Shown here one piece after another: positions 45,393 to 54,787 of a DNA stretch of 64,000 nt. The position numbers and the translations under genes are program-made. The notes under the pieces were generated by a model. That model was not told the origin of the DNA. It did no database searches and saw only the letters and a program-made list of their open reading frames with translations. The stretch's first letter is position 1, and the number at the start of each line of letters is the position of its first letter. Source of the stretch: Salipiger abyssi. Lineage in GTDB: Bacteria; Pseudomonadota; Alphaproteobacteria; Rhodobacterales; Rhodobacteraceae. The stretch lies in assembly GCF_017311415.1 (NCBI RefSeq), contig NZ_JAEKIS010000002.1:62001-126000 (forward strand), written 5' to 3'.

Positions 45393-45436
45393 CAACTTCC
45401 TTCGAAGGAAGTTGCAGGAGTTTTCGAAAACTCTTG
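45393..45436. repeat. Tandem pair of 22-bp TTCGAA-centred palindromes (locus 2)
   Basis: First unit 45393-45414: arms CAACTTCC and complement around TTCGAA. Second unit 45415-45436: arms CAGGAGTT and AACTCTTG around TTCGAA, one G-T pair. Units abut with no gap, just as at 6763-6806, and again lie between convergent genes. Confidence 0.85.
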
Positions 45437-45454
45437 CGGTCTCAGAGGGTCGGG

Positions 45455-45955
45455 TCAGGTGCCGCGATAGGGCTCGACATATTGCAGCGCCATGTCCCAG
45501 GGGAAGAAGATCCAGGTGTCCTGGCTCACCTCGGTGATATAGCTGTCGACCATCGGCTTGCCCTTGGGCTTGGCATAGACCGTCGCCACATGCGCCTTGG
45601 GCAGGTGGCTGCGCACCACCTCCAGCGTGCGGCCCGTGTCCACCAGATCGTCGACGATCAGCACGCCGGTGCCGTCGCCCATCACCTCCATATCGGGGAA
45701 TTTGATGACCCGCGGTTCGCTCTGCGTCTGGTGATTGTAGCTCTTGACCGAGATCGTATCGACCATGCGGATGTCGAGCTCGCGCGCCACGATCATCGCC
45801 GGCGCCATGCCGCCCCGGGTGATCGCCACCACCGCGCGCCATTCGCCGCCCTCGTCGGGACCGTGCCCCTGAAGCCGCCAGGCCAGCGCCCGCGCATCGC
45901 GGTGCAGCTGGTCCCAGCTGACGTGAAAACCCTTCTCGTGCGGCAGCCGGTCCAT
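45455..45955 (-). CDS. gpt: Xanthine(-guanine) phosphoribosyltransferase
   Basis: Purine salvage enzyme making XMP/GMP from bases and PRPP. 166 residues; PRPP motif [13 protein letters not shown] at 98-110, the base-binding region [17 protein letters not shown] at about 45-60, and ETWIFFPWD-like C-terminal motif ([12 protein letters not shown]) that is characteristic of the Gpt group. It lies 10 bp downstream of fabI, same strand. Confidence 0.95.
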   Translation of the reverse strand: MDRLPHEKGFHVSWDQLHRDARALAWRLQGHGPDEGGEWRAVVAITRGGMAPAMIVARELDIRMVDTISVKSYNHQTQSEPRVIKFPDMEVMGDGTGVLIVDDLVDTGRTLEVVRSHLPKAHVATVYAKPKGKPMVDSYITEVSQDTWIFFPWDMALQYVEPYRGT

Positions 45956-45965
45956 GCGCGCCCCC

Positions 45966-46772
45966 TCAGCCCTTGGTGATGTCGGGCGCGTCGACGGCCT
46001 TCATGCCGACAACGTGATAGCCCGCATCCACATGGTGGGTCTCGCCGGTCACGCCCGCGCCCAGATCCGACAGCAGATAGAGCGCCGATCCGCCGACATC
46101 GTCGATGGTCACGTTGCGGCGCAGCGGCGAGTTGTATTCGTTCCACTTCATGATGTAGCGGAAATCGCCGATGCCGGAGGCGGCCAGCGTCTTGATCGGG
46201 CCGGCCGAGATCGCGTTGACGCGAATGCCGTCCTTGCCCAGATCCTCGGCGAGATAGCGCACCGAGGCCTCCAGCGCCGCCTTGGCCACGCCCATCACAT
46301 TATAGTGTGGCATGATCCGCTCGGCACCGTAATAGGTGAGGGTCAGCGCCGCGCTGCCCGGGCTCATCATTTTCTCCGCACGCCGCATCACAGCGGTGAA
46401 GGAATAGACCGAGATATCCATGGTCGTGGTGAAGTTGCCGCGCGTCGTGTCGACATAGCGGCCGCGCAGCTCGTTCTTGTCGGAGAAGCCGATGGCGTGG
46501 ACGATGAAGTCCAGCCCGTCCCATTTCTCCTTGAGCGCATTGAACAATCCGTCGATGGACTCTTCGCTGCCGACATCGCAGGGCAGCACCAGATCGGAGC
46601 CCAGCTGCGCCGCCAGCGGATCGACACGCTTCTTCAGGGCGTCCCCCTGATAGGAAAAGGCAAGCTCGGCGCCTGCACCGTGCAACGCTTTTGCGATGCC
46701 CCAGGCGATCGACTTGTCGTTGGCGAGTCCCATGATCAGGCCGCGCTTGCCCGCCATCAGAGTGTTTGACAT
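45966..46772 (-). CDS. fabI: Enoyl-ACP reductase (NADH)
   Basis: Final reduction of fatty-acid elongation. 268 residues, FabI-type [23 protein letters not shown] at the N-terminus, catalytic Tyr157 and Lys164 in [13 protein letters not shown], and [12 protein letters not shown]. Start [11 protein letters not shown] at 46772. The 103 bp shared with divergent pdxH contain a long imperfect palindrome. Confidence 0.96.
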   Translation of the reverse strand: MSNTLMAGKRGLIMGLANDKSIAWGIAKALHGAGAELAFSYQGDALKKRVDPLAAQLGSDLVLPCDVGSEESIDGLFNALKEKWDGLDFIVHAIGFSDKNELRGRYVDTTRGNFTTTMDISVYSFTAVMRRAEKMMSPGSAALTLTYYGAERIMPHYNVMGVAKAALEASVRYLAEDLGKDGIRVNAISAGPIKTLAASGIGDFRYIMKWNEYNSPLRRNVTIDDVGGSALYLLSDLGAGVTGETHHVDAGYHVVGMKAVDAPDITKG

Positions 46773-46804
46773 ACCCTTCCTCCACCCGGCATTGGTGTTT
46801 CCGA

Positions 46805-46841
46805 AACCCTTTAGGCCAAGCCCGTGGGGGCTTCAAGGGTT
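46805..46841. promoter_or_regulatory. Nested inverted repeat in the fabI-pdxH divergent promoter region
   Basis: Outer arms AACCCTT (46805-46811) and AAGGGTT (46835-46841), inner arms AAGCCC (46818-46823) and GGGCTT (46828-46833). As the flanking genes diverge, it cannot be a terminator for either; an operator is the likeliest reading. Confidence 0.45.
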
Positions 46842-46875
46842 AGCGCCTGTCATCGTGCAGCAAGGAGACACGAAC

Positions 46876-47481
46876 ATGTCCGACCGGACGGGGATTTTTG
46901 CGGGCGAGGATCCTTTCGCCCTGGCGCGTGCCTGGCTTGCCGAGGCGGAACAGGCGGAGTTGAACGACCCCAACGCCATCGCGCTCTCCACGGTCGATGC
47001 CGAGGGCATGCCGAATGTGCGCATGGTTCTGCTGAAGGAGATCGAGGACGGCGCCTTTGTCTTCTACACCAATTACGGCTCGGCCAAGGCGCAGGAGATC
47101 GAGGGCGCGGGCAAGGCCGCCTTTGTGATGCACTGGAAATCGTTGCGCCGGCAGATCCGGGTGCGCGGCACCGTCACCCGCGAAGACGGGCCGCAGGCCG
47201 ACGCTTATTACCACTCACGCTCGCTCAAATCGCGCATCGGCGCCTGGGCCTCGCAACAGTCTCAGCCGCTGTCCTCGCGTGCCTCGCTGATGGCCGATGT
47301 CGCCAAGGTTACCGCGACGCACGGACCGTCTCCCAAGCGGCCGCCGTTCTGGGGAGGGTATCGCATCACCCCAGAGGAGATCGAATTCTGGGCAGATGGC
47401 GCCTTCAGGTTGCACGATCGTTTTCGCTGGCGGCGGCGGAACCCCGCCGATCCTTGGTCTATCACACGGTTAAACCCATGA
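46876..47481 (+). CDS. pdxH: Pyridoxamine 5'-phosphate oxidase
   Basis: FMN enzyme making pyridoxal 5'-phosphate. 201 residues; split-barrel with [38 protein letters not shown], and the C-terminal signature [17 protein letters not shown] ending ITRLNP. Start at 46876 has AAGGAGA; the open frame reaching back to 46696 crosses the fabI promoter and is rejected. Confidence 0.96.
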   Translation: MSDRTGIFAGEDPFALARAWLAEAEQAELNDPNAIALSTVDAEGMPNVRMVLLKEIEDGAFVFYTNYGSAKAQEIEGAGKAAFVMHWKSLRRQIRVRGTVTREDGPQADAYYHSRSLKSRIGAWASQQSQPLSSRASLMADVAKVTATHGPSPKRPPFWGGYRITPEEIEFWADGAFRLHDRFRWRRRNPADPWSITRLNP

Positions 47482-47483
47482 AT

Positions 47484-47498
47484 TTCACGTTACGTGAA
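47484..47498. promoter_or_regulatory. 15-bp palindrome upstream of the cold-shock gene
   Basis: TTCACGT-T-ACGTGAA is a perfect palindrome 2 bp after the pdxH stop and 90 bp before the cold-shock protein start. It may be an operator for the cold-shock/DUF192 unit; it could also form an RNA hairpin. Confidence 0.45.
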
Positions 47499-47587
47499 CT
47501 GCAAACAGTCACAAAATACAGGTCACGGAGGCTTGCATTTCCTCCTCGCCTTATCGCAAGAGGGTCTGGGGATACGCTAGACGATCA

Positions 47588-48130
47588 ATGGAAACGCAGT
47601 TGACACAGCAAGACGAAGAGACGCGTCGCGTTCTCGGGAAGGTGAAGTGGTTCGATCCTGTCAAGGGGTTCGGATTCGTGATCGCTGACGAGGGCGGACC
47701 GGACATCCTGTTACACGCGAACGTTCTGCGCAATTTCGGCCAGAGTTCCGTGGCCGACGGTGCGCGGATCGAGGTGACCGTGCAGCGCACGGATCGGGGC
47801 ATTCAGGCGACCGAGGTGCATCGCATCGATCCGCCCGAGCTTCCGGCCGGCGCACCGCTTGCGGATTTCGAGGGCATCGACCCCGAAGTGATGCGGGCAG
47901 CGCCGTTGGAGCCCGCGCGGGTGAAATGGTTCGACAAGGCCAAGGGCTTTGGCTTTGCCAATGTATTCGGCCGGCCGGACGATGTGTTCATTCACATCGA
48001 GGTGCTGCGCCGCTCAGGTCTTGCCGATCTGCAACCGGGCGAGGCGCTTGCGATCCGCGTGATCAATGGCAAGCGCGGTCTGATGGCCACCGAGGTAAAC
48101 GCATGGGAAGCCGCGCTGACGCTGTCCTGA
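47588..48130 (+). CDS. Tandem cold-shock domain protein
   Basis: 180 residues with two cold-shock domains, binding single-stranded nucleic acid. CSD1 about 15-80 (GKVKWFDPVKGFGFV, ILLHANVL), CSD2 about 109-177 (ARVKWFDKAKGFGFANV, DVFIHIEVL). The double-domain layout is known in alphaproteobacteria; most Csp proteins have one. The 3' end overlaps the next gene by 28 bp. A 106-bp leader with a palindrome precedes it. Confidence 0.93.
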   Translation: METQLTQQDEETRRVLGKVKWFDPVKGFGFVIADEGGPDILLHANVLRNFGQSSVADGARIEVTVQRTDRGIQATEVHRIDPPELPAGAPLADFEGIDPEVMRAAPLEPARVKWFDKAKGFGFANVFGRPDDVFIHIEVLRRSGLADLQPGEALAIRVINGKRGLMATEVNAWEAALTLS

Positions 48131-48570
48131 TCCTGAGCGCCGCGCTTCTCGCCGGGCCCGCCGCCGCGCAATGCCGCGACGATGCGGTCTGGCTGCGCGG
48201 CGACTGGGGCAACGCGCGCTTTCGTGTGGAGGTTGCGGACGATGCCGAAGAGCGCGCCCGCGGCCTGATGTTTGTCGAGGAGATGCCCGCTTCCGCGGGC
48301 ATGCTCTTTGTCTACCCGTCTGAGCGGGCGACAGCGTTCTGGATGAAGAACACGCTGATTCCGCTGGACATGATCTTTGCCGACGCGCAGGGCCGGGTGG
48401 TGCAGGTGCATTCCCGCGCCGTGCCGCATGATACCACGCCGATACCCAGCGGCGGGCCGGTGCGATACGTGCTTGAGATCAATGGCGGTATGGCCGAGCG
48501 GCTGGGAATTGCCGCGGGCAGCGAGATGCAGCATCCGGCGATTGCGGATCCCGTCTGGCCCTGCGAGTGA
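48103..48570 (+). CDS. DUF192 secreted protein
   Basis: 155 residues. Signal peptide about 1-22 (LILSAALLAGPAAAQ), then a DUF192 domain: RFRVEVADDAEERARGLMFVEEMPASAGMLFVYPSERATAFWMKNTLIPLDMIFADAQGRVV, a highly recognisable family stretch. Periplasmic, function unknown. The start lies inside the cold-shock gene with GAGG upstream, so translation is coupled. Confidence 0.88.
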   Translation: MGSRADAVLILSAALLAGPAAAQCRDDAVWLRGDWGNARFRVEVADDAEERARGLMFVEEMPASAGMLFVYPSERATAFWMKNTLIPLDMIFADAQGRVVQVHSRAVPHDTTPIPSGGPVRYVLEINGGMAERLGIAAGSEMQHPAIADPVWPCE

Positions 48571-48615
48571 ATTGCCTCTTTTCAAACCGGGGGCCAGCTT
48601 ATATGCGAAGTCCGT

Positions 48616-48692
48616 CGGGGCGTGGCGCAGCCTGGTAGCGCGTCTGTTTTGGGTACAGAAGGTCGTGAGTTCGAATCTCGCCGCCCCGACCA
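48616..48692 (+). tRNA. tRNA-Pro (anticodon TGG)
   Basis: 77-base cloverleaf: acceptor CGGGGCG/CGCCCCG, D-loop with GCCTGGTAGC, anticodon stem TCTGT/ACAGA with loop TTTGGGT (anticodon TGG), T-arm GTGAGTTCGAATCTCGC, discriminator A, and encoded CCA at 48690-48692. Confidence 0.97.
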
Positions 48693-49373
48693 TTCCGGTA
48701 TCTCGTACATGCCTTGTCGCGCTGCACCGCGTCTCCCGCCTGTGTCCGGGCCGATGCGATCCCCGCTACGGGCATGCGCGCGTGTGCCGGTGCGGCGCGA
48801 CCTCAACACCCAGCCCGAAGCCAGGCATATGAGGGACGCGAGTCCCGCCTTCATGACAGTCCAATATCTTATGCCTGTATCTTGTGTCCCCCGCGTGTTC
48901 GCGGCGGGGCTGACAGCCCGCTATTTTGCCCGAATTTTCAGCACCGTTCCCAGAGAGCAGATTTTGTGTCTGCGCGCGGGGGAAATGCCAGGGCGGCGTT
49001 CAGCCTTTTTATGAACAGCTGTGGATAACTCTCCCTCAAACGGGCGCTTTTGCCTTTGATGTCTACCGAGATGGCGCCTCCGGCCCAATGTGGATGAATC
49101 GCGGATAAGTCATAGCCCTTGTGTCCGCCCGATGCGTCAACACAAAATATATGGGGATTTCCGAAAAAAGCCGTTGACCCTTTGGCGGATTTTGCGCCAG
49201 TTTGTGCGGGCCGGAGGGGAAACCACAACATATTGTGGCACCCGGCAGGGACACGTAAGAATTCATATCGAAATATCGGATGACGGCAGCGGGCATATCG
49301 CGTGGCTGCTCGCGACGATGATGTCCCTGCGCGCCGACACGGAATTTGGGCACCAGCTGAAGCAGAGGCAGCG
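48693..49373 (+). promoter_or_regulatory. 681-bp nrdJ upstream region with DnaA and NrdR-like boxes
   Basis: No credible gene. DnaA box TGTGGATAA at 49020-49028 (perfect TTATCCACA reversed) and a one-mismatch copy TGTGGATGA at 49089-49097. NrdR-like sites: CCACAACATATTGTGG at 49223-49238 (13 of 16 to the consensus acaCwAtATaTwGtgt), ACACAAAATATATGGG at 49140-49155 (12 of 16), and a weaker one at 49109-49124 centred exactly 31 bp from the previous. Two further partial sites ending TTGTGT are at 48872-48887 and 48954-48969. Confidence 0.65.
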
Positions 49374-52300
49374 ATGAAGATCGAAAGAAAATACACCGAG
49401 GCAGGTCAGGACGCATATGCGAATATCGAATTCGTCACCACGAGTTCGGAGATCCGCAATCCCGACGGCACCACGGTGTTCAAGCTCGACACGCTCGAAG
49501 TGCCGGCGAAGTGGAGCCAGGTCGCCTCTGACGTCATCGCGCAGAAATACTTCCGCAAGGCCGGCGTACCGACCGCGCTGAAGAAGGTCGCCGAAAAGGG
49601 CGTGCCGGAATTCCTCTGGCGCTCGGTTCCCGCCGACAAGGACACGCCCCGCACCGGCGAAACCTCTGCTAAGCAGGTCTTTGACCGTCTGGCCGGTGCC
49701 TGGGCCTATTGGGGCTGGAAGGGCGGCTACTTCTCGACCGAGGCCGATGCCCAGGCCTATTACGACGAGATGCGCCACATGCTGGCCAGCCAGACTGCTG
49801 CGCCCAACAGCCCGCAATGGTTCAACACCGGCCTGCACTGGGCCTATGGCATCGACGGCCCGGGCCAGGGCCACTATTACGTCGATTACAAGACCGGCAA
49901 GCTGACCCGCTCGAAATCCGCCTATGAGCATCCGCAGCCGCATGCCTGCTTTATCCAGTCCGTTGCCGACGATCTGGTCAGCGATGGCGGTATCATGGAT
50001 CTCTGGGTGCGTGAGGCGCGGCTGTTCAAATACGGCTCTGGCACCGGCACCAACTTCTCTTCGCTGCGCGCCGAGGGCGAGCGCCTGTCCGGCGGCGGCA
50101 AATCCTCCGGCCTGATGGGCTTTCTCAAGATCGGCGACCGCGCCGCCGGCGCCATCAAGTCCGGCGGCACCACCCGCCGCGCCGCCAAGATGGTGATCGT
50201 CGATGCCGACCACCCGGATATCGAGGATTTCATCAACTGGAAGGTCAAGGAAGAGCAGAAGGTCGCCAGCATCGTCGCCGGCTCCAAGATGCACGAAAAG
50301 ATGCTCAACGGCATCTTCGAAGCGATCCGCAACTGGGACGGTTTGGAGAGCGACGCCTATGAGGCCAATGCCAACGCGGGCCTGAAAAAGGCGATCCGCG
50401 AGGCGAAAAAGGTCGCGATCCCTGAAACTTACATCAAGCGCGTGCTGGATTACGCGAAGCAGGGCTATGCCAGCATCGAGTTCCCGACCTATGACACCGA
50501 TTGGGACAGCGAGGCCTATGCCTCGGTCTCGGGCCAGAACTCCAACAACTCGATCCGCGTCACCGATGCCTTCCTTGAGGCCGTCCGCGAAGGCAAGCCC
50601 TGGGAGCTGATCCGCCGCACCGACGGCTCGGTCGCCAAGACCGTCGACGCCAAGGAGCTCTGGGAACAGATCGGCCACGCCGCCTGGGCCTGCGCCGATC
50701 CGGGCATCCAGTTCCACGACACCGTCAACGCCTGGCACACCTGCCCGGCGGATGGCGAGATCCGCGGCTCCAACCCGTGCTCGGAATACATGTTCCTGGA
50801 CGACACCGCCTGCAACCTGGCCTCGATGAACCTGCTGACCTTCCTGCATGACGGCAAGTTCGACGCGGACAGCTATGTGCACGCCACCCGTCTGTGGACG
50901 CTGACGCTGGAAATCTCGGTGCTGATGGCGCAGTTCCCCTCCAAGGAGATCGCGCAGCTTTCTTATGATTTCCGCACCCTTGGCCTCGGCTACGCCAATA
51001 TCGGCGGGCTGCTGATGAACATGGGGTACAGCTATGACAGCGACGAGGGCCGGGCGCTCTGCGGCGCGCTGACCGCGATCCTGACCGGCGTGTCCTACGC
51101 CACCTCCGCCGAGATCGCCGGCGAGCTCGGCGCCTTCCCGGGCCACGAGCGCAATGCCGAGCATATGCTGCGCGTCATCCGCAACCACCGCAGCGCAGCC
51201 TATGGCAAGACCGAGGGCTATGAGGGCCTCGCGGTCAAGCCGGTGGCGCTCGACCATGCCAACTGCCCCGACCGCACGCTGGTCGAGCTGGCGAAATCGA
51301 GCTGGGACGAGGCGCTGCGCCTCGGCGAACGGCACGGCTACCGCAATGCGCAGGTTTCGGTCATCGCGCCCACCGGGACCATCGGTCTGGTGATGGATTG
51401 CGACACCACCGGCATCGAGCCCGATTTCGCCCTGGTGAAATTCAAGAAGCTCGCCGGCGGTGGCTATTTCAAGATCATCAACCGCTCCGTGCCCGGCGCG
51501 CTGGTCAAGCTGGGCTACAGCTCCAGCCAGATCGAAGAGATCATCAGCTATGCTGTGGGTCACGGCAGCCTCGGCAACGCGCCGGGCATCAACCACACCG
51601 CGCTGATCGGCCATGGCTTCGGCCCGGCGCAGATCGAGAAGGTCGAGCGCGCGCTCGCCACCGCCTTCGACATCCGATTTGTCTTCAACCAGTGGACGCT
51701 GGGCGAGGAGTTCTGCCGCGAAACCCTTGGTATCCCTGCGGAAAAGCTCAACGATCCGAGCTTTGACCTGCTCCGCCACCTGGGCTTTACCCGCGCCGAG
51801 ATCGAGGCCGCCAACGACCATGTCTGCGGCACCATGACCCTCGAAGGCGCACCGCATCTCAAGGACGAGCACCTGTCGATCTTCGACTGTGCCAACCCCT
51901 GCGGCAAGAAGGGCAAGCGCTTCCTCTCGGTGGAAAGCCACATCCACATGATGGCCGCCGCGCAGAGCTTTATCTCGGGCGCGATCTCCAAGACCATCAA
52001 CATGCCCAATGCCGCGACGGTCGAGGATTGCCAGAAGGCCTATGAGCTGAGCTGGTCGCTGGGGGTGAAGGCCAACGCGCTTTACCGCGACGGCTCCAAG
52101 CTCAGCCAGCCGCTGGCCGCCGCGCTGGTCGAGGACGATGACGACGCGATGGAGGTGCTGGAAAGCGGCTCGTTGCAGGAAAAGGCTCAGGTCATCGCCG
52201 AGAAGATCGTCGAGAAGGTGGTGGTCAAGGAAGTGATCCGCGCCGGCCGCACCAAGATGCCCGAGCGCCGCAAGGGCTATACCCAGAAGGCCATCGTCGG

Positions 52301-53021
52301 CGGTCACAAGGTCTATCTGCGCACCGGCGAATACGAGGACGGCAATCTCGGCGAGATCTTCATCGACATGCACAAGGAAGGCGCCGGCTTCCGCGCGATG
52401 ATGAACAACTTCGCCATCGCGGTCTCGGTCGGCCTGCAATACGGTGTGCCGCTGGAGGAGTTCGTCGATGCCTTCACCTTCACCAAGTTCGAGCCGGCGG
52501 GGATGGTGCAGGGCAATGACAGCATCAAAAACGCCACCTCGATCCTCGATTACATCTTCCGCGAACTGGCGGTGAGCTATCTCGACCGCACCGATCTGGC
52601 GCATGTGGCCCCGCAGGGCGCCACCTTCGACGATCTCGGCCGCGGCGAGGAAGAGGGCGTGTCGAACGTGCAGGAGCTGTCGGAAACCGCCGCGTCGCGC
52701 TCGCTGGAGGTGCTCAAGCAGATCTCCTCCACCGGCTATCTCCGCAAGCGTCTGCCGCAGGAGCTGGTGGTGCTGCAAGGCGGCCAGACCGGCGGCGCGC
52801 TGAGCGGGCTGATGCCCGAGACTGCCGGTGTGGCCACCGCCGAGACCACCGTCGCGACGCTGAGCACGTCGAGCTCCTCGCTGGCCATGGATGCCCGCGC
52901 CAAGGCGCGCATGCAGGGCTATGAGGGCGAGGCCTGCGGCGAATGCGGCAACTACACGCTGGTGCGCAACGGCACCTGCATGAAGTGCAACACCTGCGGC
53001 TCGACGAGCGGGTGTAGCTGA
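49374..53021 (+). CDS. nrdJ: Vitamin B12-dependent (class II) ribonucleotide reductase
   Basis: Reduces ribonucleotides using adenosylcobalamin, independent of oxygen. 1215 residues: [12 protein letters not shown] start with AGAGGCAGCG upstream. [15 protein letters not shown] near the N-terminus, the active-site region with [20 protein letters not shown], and [26 protein letters not shown]-terminal Cys-rich tail [18 protein letters not shown] with further CNTCG. These match the large alphaproteobacterial NrdJ. No other RNR is in the window. The upstream region carries DnaA and NrdR-like boxes; the downstream gap carries a structured RNA candidate and a terminator. Confidence 0.97.
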   Translation: MKIERKYTEAGQDAYANIEFVTTSSEIRNPDGTTVFKLDTLEVPAKWSQVASDVIAQKYFRKAGVPTALKKVAEKGVPEFLWRSVPADKDTPRTGETSAKQVFDRLAGAWAYWGWKGGYFSTEADAQAYYDEMRHMLASQTAAPNSPQWFNTGLHWAYGIDGPGQGHYYVDYKTGKLTRSKSAYEHPQPHACFIQSVADDLVSDGGIMDLWVREARLFKYGSGTGTNFSSLRAEGERLSGGGKSSGLMGFLKIGDRAAGAIKSGGTTRRAAKMVIVDADHPDIEDFINWKVKEEQKVASIVAGSKMHEKMLNGIFEAIRNWDGLESDAYEANANAGLKKAIREAKKVAIPETYIKRVLDYAKQGYASIEFPTYDTDWDSEAYASVSGQNSNNSIRVTDAFLEAVREGKPWELIRRTDGSVAKTVDAKELWEQIGHAAWACADPGIQFHDTVNAWHTCPADGEIRGSNPCSEYMFLDDTACNLASMNLLTFLHDGKFDADSYVHATRLWTLTLEISVLMAQFPSKEIAQLSYDFRTLGLGYANIGGLLMNMGYSYDSDEGRALCGALTAILTGVSYATSAEIAGELGAFPGHERNAEHMLRVIRNHRSAAYGKTEGYEGLAVKPVALDHANCPDRTLVELAKSSWDEALRLGERHGYRNAQVSVIAPTGTIGLVMDCDTTGIEPDFALVKFKKLAGGGYFKIINRSVPGALVKLGYSSSQIEEIISYAVGHGSLGNAPGINHTALIGHGFGPAQIEKVERALATAFDIRFVFNQWTLGEEFCRETLGIPAEKLNDPSFDLLRHLGFTRAEIEAANDHVCGTMTLEGAPHLKDEHLSIFDCANPCGKKGKRFLSVESHIHMMAAAQSFISGAISKTINMPNAATVEDCQKAYELSWSLGVKANALYRDGSKLSQPLAAALVEDDDDAMEVLESGSLQEKAQVIAEKIVEKVVVKEVIRAGRTKMPERRKGYTQKAIVGGHKVYLRTGEYEDGNLGEIFIDMHKEGAGFRAMMNNFAIAVSVGLQYGVPLEEFVDAFTFTKFEPAGMVQGNDSIKNATSILDYIFRELAVSYLDRTDLAHVAPQGATFDDLGRGEEEGVSNVQELSETAASRSLEVLKQISSTGYLRKRLPQELVVLQGGQTGGALSGLMPETAGVATAETTVATLSTSSSSLAMDARAKARMQGYEGEACGECGNYTLVRNGTCMKCNTCGSTSGCS

Positions 53022-53032
53022 GGAAATACAGT

Positions 53033-53150
53033 GGGGCGCGTGGTGTCGCGCCCCGCTATGAACACGGGATGGGTGCGCTCATCCCGCGCAGACAAGGCCG
53101 CAGGCAGAGACAACGGGCGGTATCATAAGTGAGCCTTGTCGGCGAAACTA
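53033..53150 (+). ncRNA. Candidate structured RNA / 3' UTR of nrdJ
   Basis: Consecutive helices: GGGGCGCG/CGCGCCCC (53033-53054), GGGATG/CATCCC (about 53068-53087), and a long-range perfect 8-bp pairing GACAAGGC/GCCTTGTC (about 53091-53141). The intrinsic terminator at 53152-53178 follows. A -10-like TATCAT at 53121-53126 could start a short independent transcript. It may be a stable 3' UTR-derived small RNA; no family was recognised. Confidence 0.4.
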
Positions 53151-53151
53151 A

Positions 53152-53178
53152 GGGCCTCCAGTGCGGAGGCCCTTTTTT
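53152..53178 (+). terminator. Strong intrinsic terminator downstream of nrdJ
   Basis: Perfect 8-bp stem GGGCCTCC (53152-53159)/GGAGGCCC (53165-53172), 5-base loop, followed by TTTTTT. It is about 130 bp after the nrdJ stop, and on the minus strand AA-rich sequence precedes it, so it mainly serves plus-strand transcripts. Confidence 0.92.
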
Positions 53179-53210
53179 CTTGCGCAAAGCTATTTCGGGT
53201 TTTCCCGAAA

Positions 53211-54722
53211 TTACGAAAGGACGTGATCTTTCAGCGCCTTGCGGATGAGCTTTCCGTTCGGATTGCGCGGCAGCGCATCGACGCGGACAAAGGCGCGGGG
53301 CTGCTTGTAGCGCGCCAGACGCTCGACGGCGCGGGTCTTGAGCAGGTCTTCGTCCAGCTCTGTCTCGGCCACGTAGAAGGCGGCGATGACAGAGACGCCT
53401 TCCTTCACCGCCACATCGGTCACGCCAATCTCCGTCACGCCGGGCAGATCGGCCAGCGCGGCCTCGACCTCCAGCGGCGAGACGCGGTAGCCGCCGGCAT
53501 TCATCATGTCGTCGTCGCGGCCCAGATAGGCGATCTGCGCGTCCTCATCCATGATCCCCTGATCGCCGGTCAGGAACCACTCGCCGGCAAAGCGCGCCGC
53601 CGTCTCTTCGGGCGCGCCGACATAGCCCAGCATCAGCCCCGGATCGGTACGGTGCACGGCGATCATGCCCGGCATGCCGCGCGGCACCGGCTTGTGATCC
53701 TCGCCCAGCAGGGCAATGCGCCGCCCGGTCTGAGGCCGCCCCAGCGCGCCCGGCGCCGCCGGATGCGCGGGCGAGGCGGAGATGAAGGTGGAGCATTCCG
53801 ACATGCCATAGGCCTCGTAAATCGCGGTGCCGGTGACCTCGGTCCAGGCCTCGCGGATCGGGGCAGAGAGCTTTTCGCCCGCTGCCAGCCCGTGGCGCAG
53901 CTTGGGCATCGGCGGTAACGGATATTTCAGGATCTGCCGGTAAACCCCGGGGGCGGCGGCGAACACCGTCGCATCGTTGCGCTTGAGCAGCAGCGCGAGC
54001 TGCGCCGGATCGGTGCCCGCCGCCGGGATCAGCGCCGTGGCGCCCATGGTCCAGGGATCCATGAGCCCGGTGCCCAGCGTATAGGTCCAGTTGAAGGCGC
54101 CCGCATGCAGCAGCCGGTCGGAGGGCGTGAGCCCGTACCAGCCGTCCATCATCATCTGCCGCGCCCAGATCGCGCGATGCGCGTGGCCCACGGCGCGCGG
54201 CACGCCGGATGTGCCCGAGGTATAGATGATATAGGCCAGCCGCTCCGGATCGCCCATGGCGTAATCGGCGGGCGGCAATCTGTGCCAGCCCTCATAGGTC
54301 GCGCGGTCGAAAACCGGCAGCGCGGTCTCGGGGCAGGCGATGCCGTCGCCGCGCAGGATCGCCGCCGGGCGCAGATGCTCGATCATCGGTGCCACCTCGC
54401 GCGCGGTGAGCTGAGAGGAGGTCGGCACCGGCACGATCCCGGCGGCGATGGCACCGAGATAGGCGATGGGGAAATCCACCGTGTTGCCCAGCCGCATGAG
54501 CAGGATGTCCCCCGGAGTCAGCCCCGCCTGCAAGAGCCCGCTCGCGGTGCCGCACACCGCCGCTGTCAGCCGCGCGTAAGACCAGCGTTCGGCGCCCGTC
54601 GGTTTGACGATGGCGAGCGCGATCTTGTCGGGCGTGGCCGCGCCCGCTGCCAGCACATGGGCCGCGAGGTTGAAGGGCGCGGGGCAGGGCGCAAAGGCGC
54701 CATCGTCGAATTCCGAAAGCAT
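53211..54722 (-). CDS. AMP-forming acyl/aryl-CoA ligase
   Basis: 503-residue ANL-family ligase. Adenylation motif YIIYTSGTSGVPRAVGH, A5-like YEAYGMSE, A7 WFLTGDQGIMDEDAQIAYLGRDDDMMNAGGYRV, and the C-terminal A10 lysine in LPRNPNGKLIRKAL. It resembles benzoate/acyl-CoA ligases; no substrate can be named. Divergent from an XRE-cupin regulator 65 bp away, which is its likely controller. Confidence 0.88.
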   Translation of the reverse strand: MLSEFDDGAFAPCPAPFNLAAHVLAAGAATPDKIALAIVKPTGAERWSYARLTAAVCGTASGLLQAGLTPGDILLMRLGNTVDFPIAYLGAIAAGIVPVPTSSQLTAREVAPMIEHLRPAAILRGDGIACPETALPVFDRATYEGWHRLPPADYAMGDPERLAYIIYTSGTSGVPRAVGHAHRAIWARQMMMDGWYGLTPSDRLLHAGAFNWTYTLGTGLMDPWTMGATALIPAAGTDPAQLALLLKRNDATVFAAAPGVYRQILKYPLPPMPKLRHGLAAGEKLSAPIREAWTEVTGTAIYEAYGMSECSTFISASPAHPAAPGALGRPQTGRRIALLGEDHKPVPRGMPGMIAVHRTDPGLMLGYVGAPEETAARFAGEWFLTGDQGIMDEDAQIAYLGRDDDMMNAGGYRVSPLEVEAALADLPGVTEIGVTDVAVKEGVSVIAAFYVAETELDEDLLKTRAVERLARYKQPRAFVRVDALPRNPNGKLIRKALKDHVLS

Positions 54723-54756
54723 GCTCCGGGCTTAGGGCCGCACCGGCGCCATTGCA

Positions 54757-54780
54757 AGGGCCGGGCACCGGCCCTATAGC
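54757..54780 (+). promoter_or_regulatory. Operator/promoter of the XRE-cupin regulator
   Basis: The perfect palindrome AGGGCCGG-GCA-CCGGCCCT (54757-54775) directly abuts a -10-like TATAGC (54775-54780). The ATG is at 54788, so the message may be leaderless and autoregulated; the site also lies within 35 bp of the divergent ligase start. Confidence 0.5.
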
Positions 54781-54787
54781 ATTGCCC

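Noticed and set aside
48622-49108. Frames overlapping the tRNA and nrdJ upstream region
   Set aside because: They run through the tRNA gene or the regulatory boxes and show no protein-like composition.
49263-52778. 1171-codon open frame antisense to nrdJ
   Set aside because: A shadow of the strong codon bias of nrdJ; no ribosome site, low-complexity His/Gly/Arg-rich product, and the sense frame is a full NrdJ.
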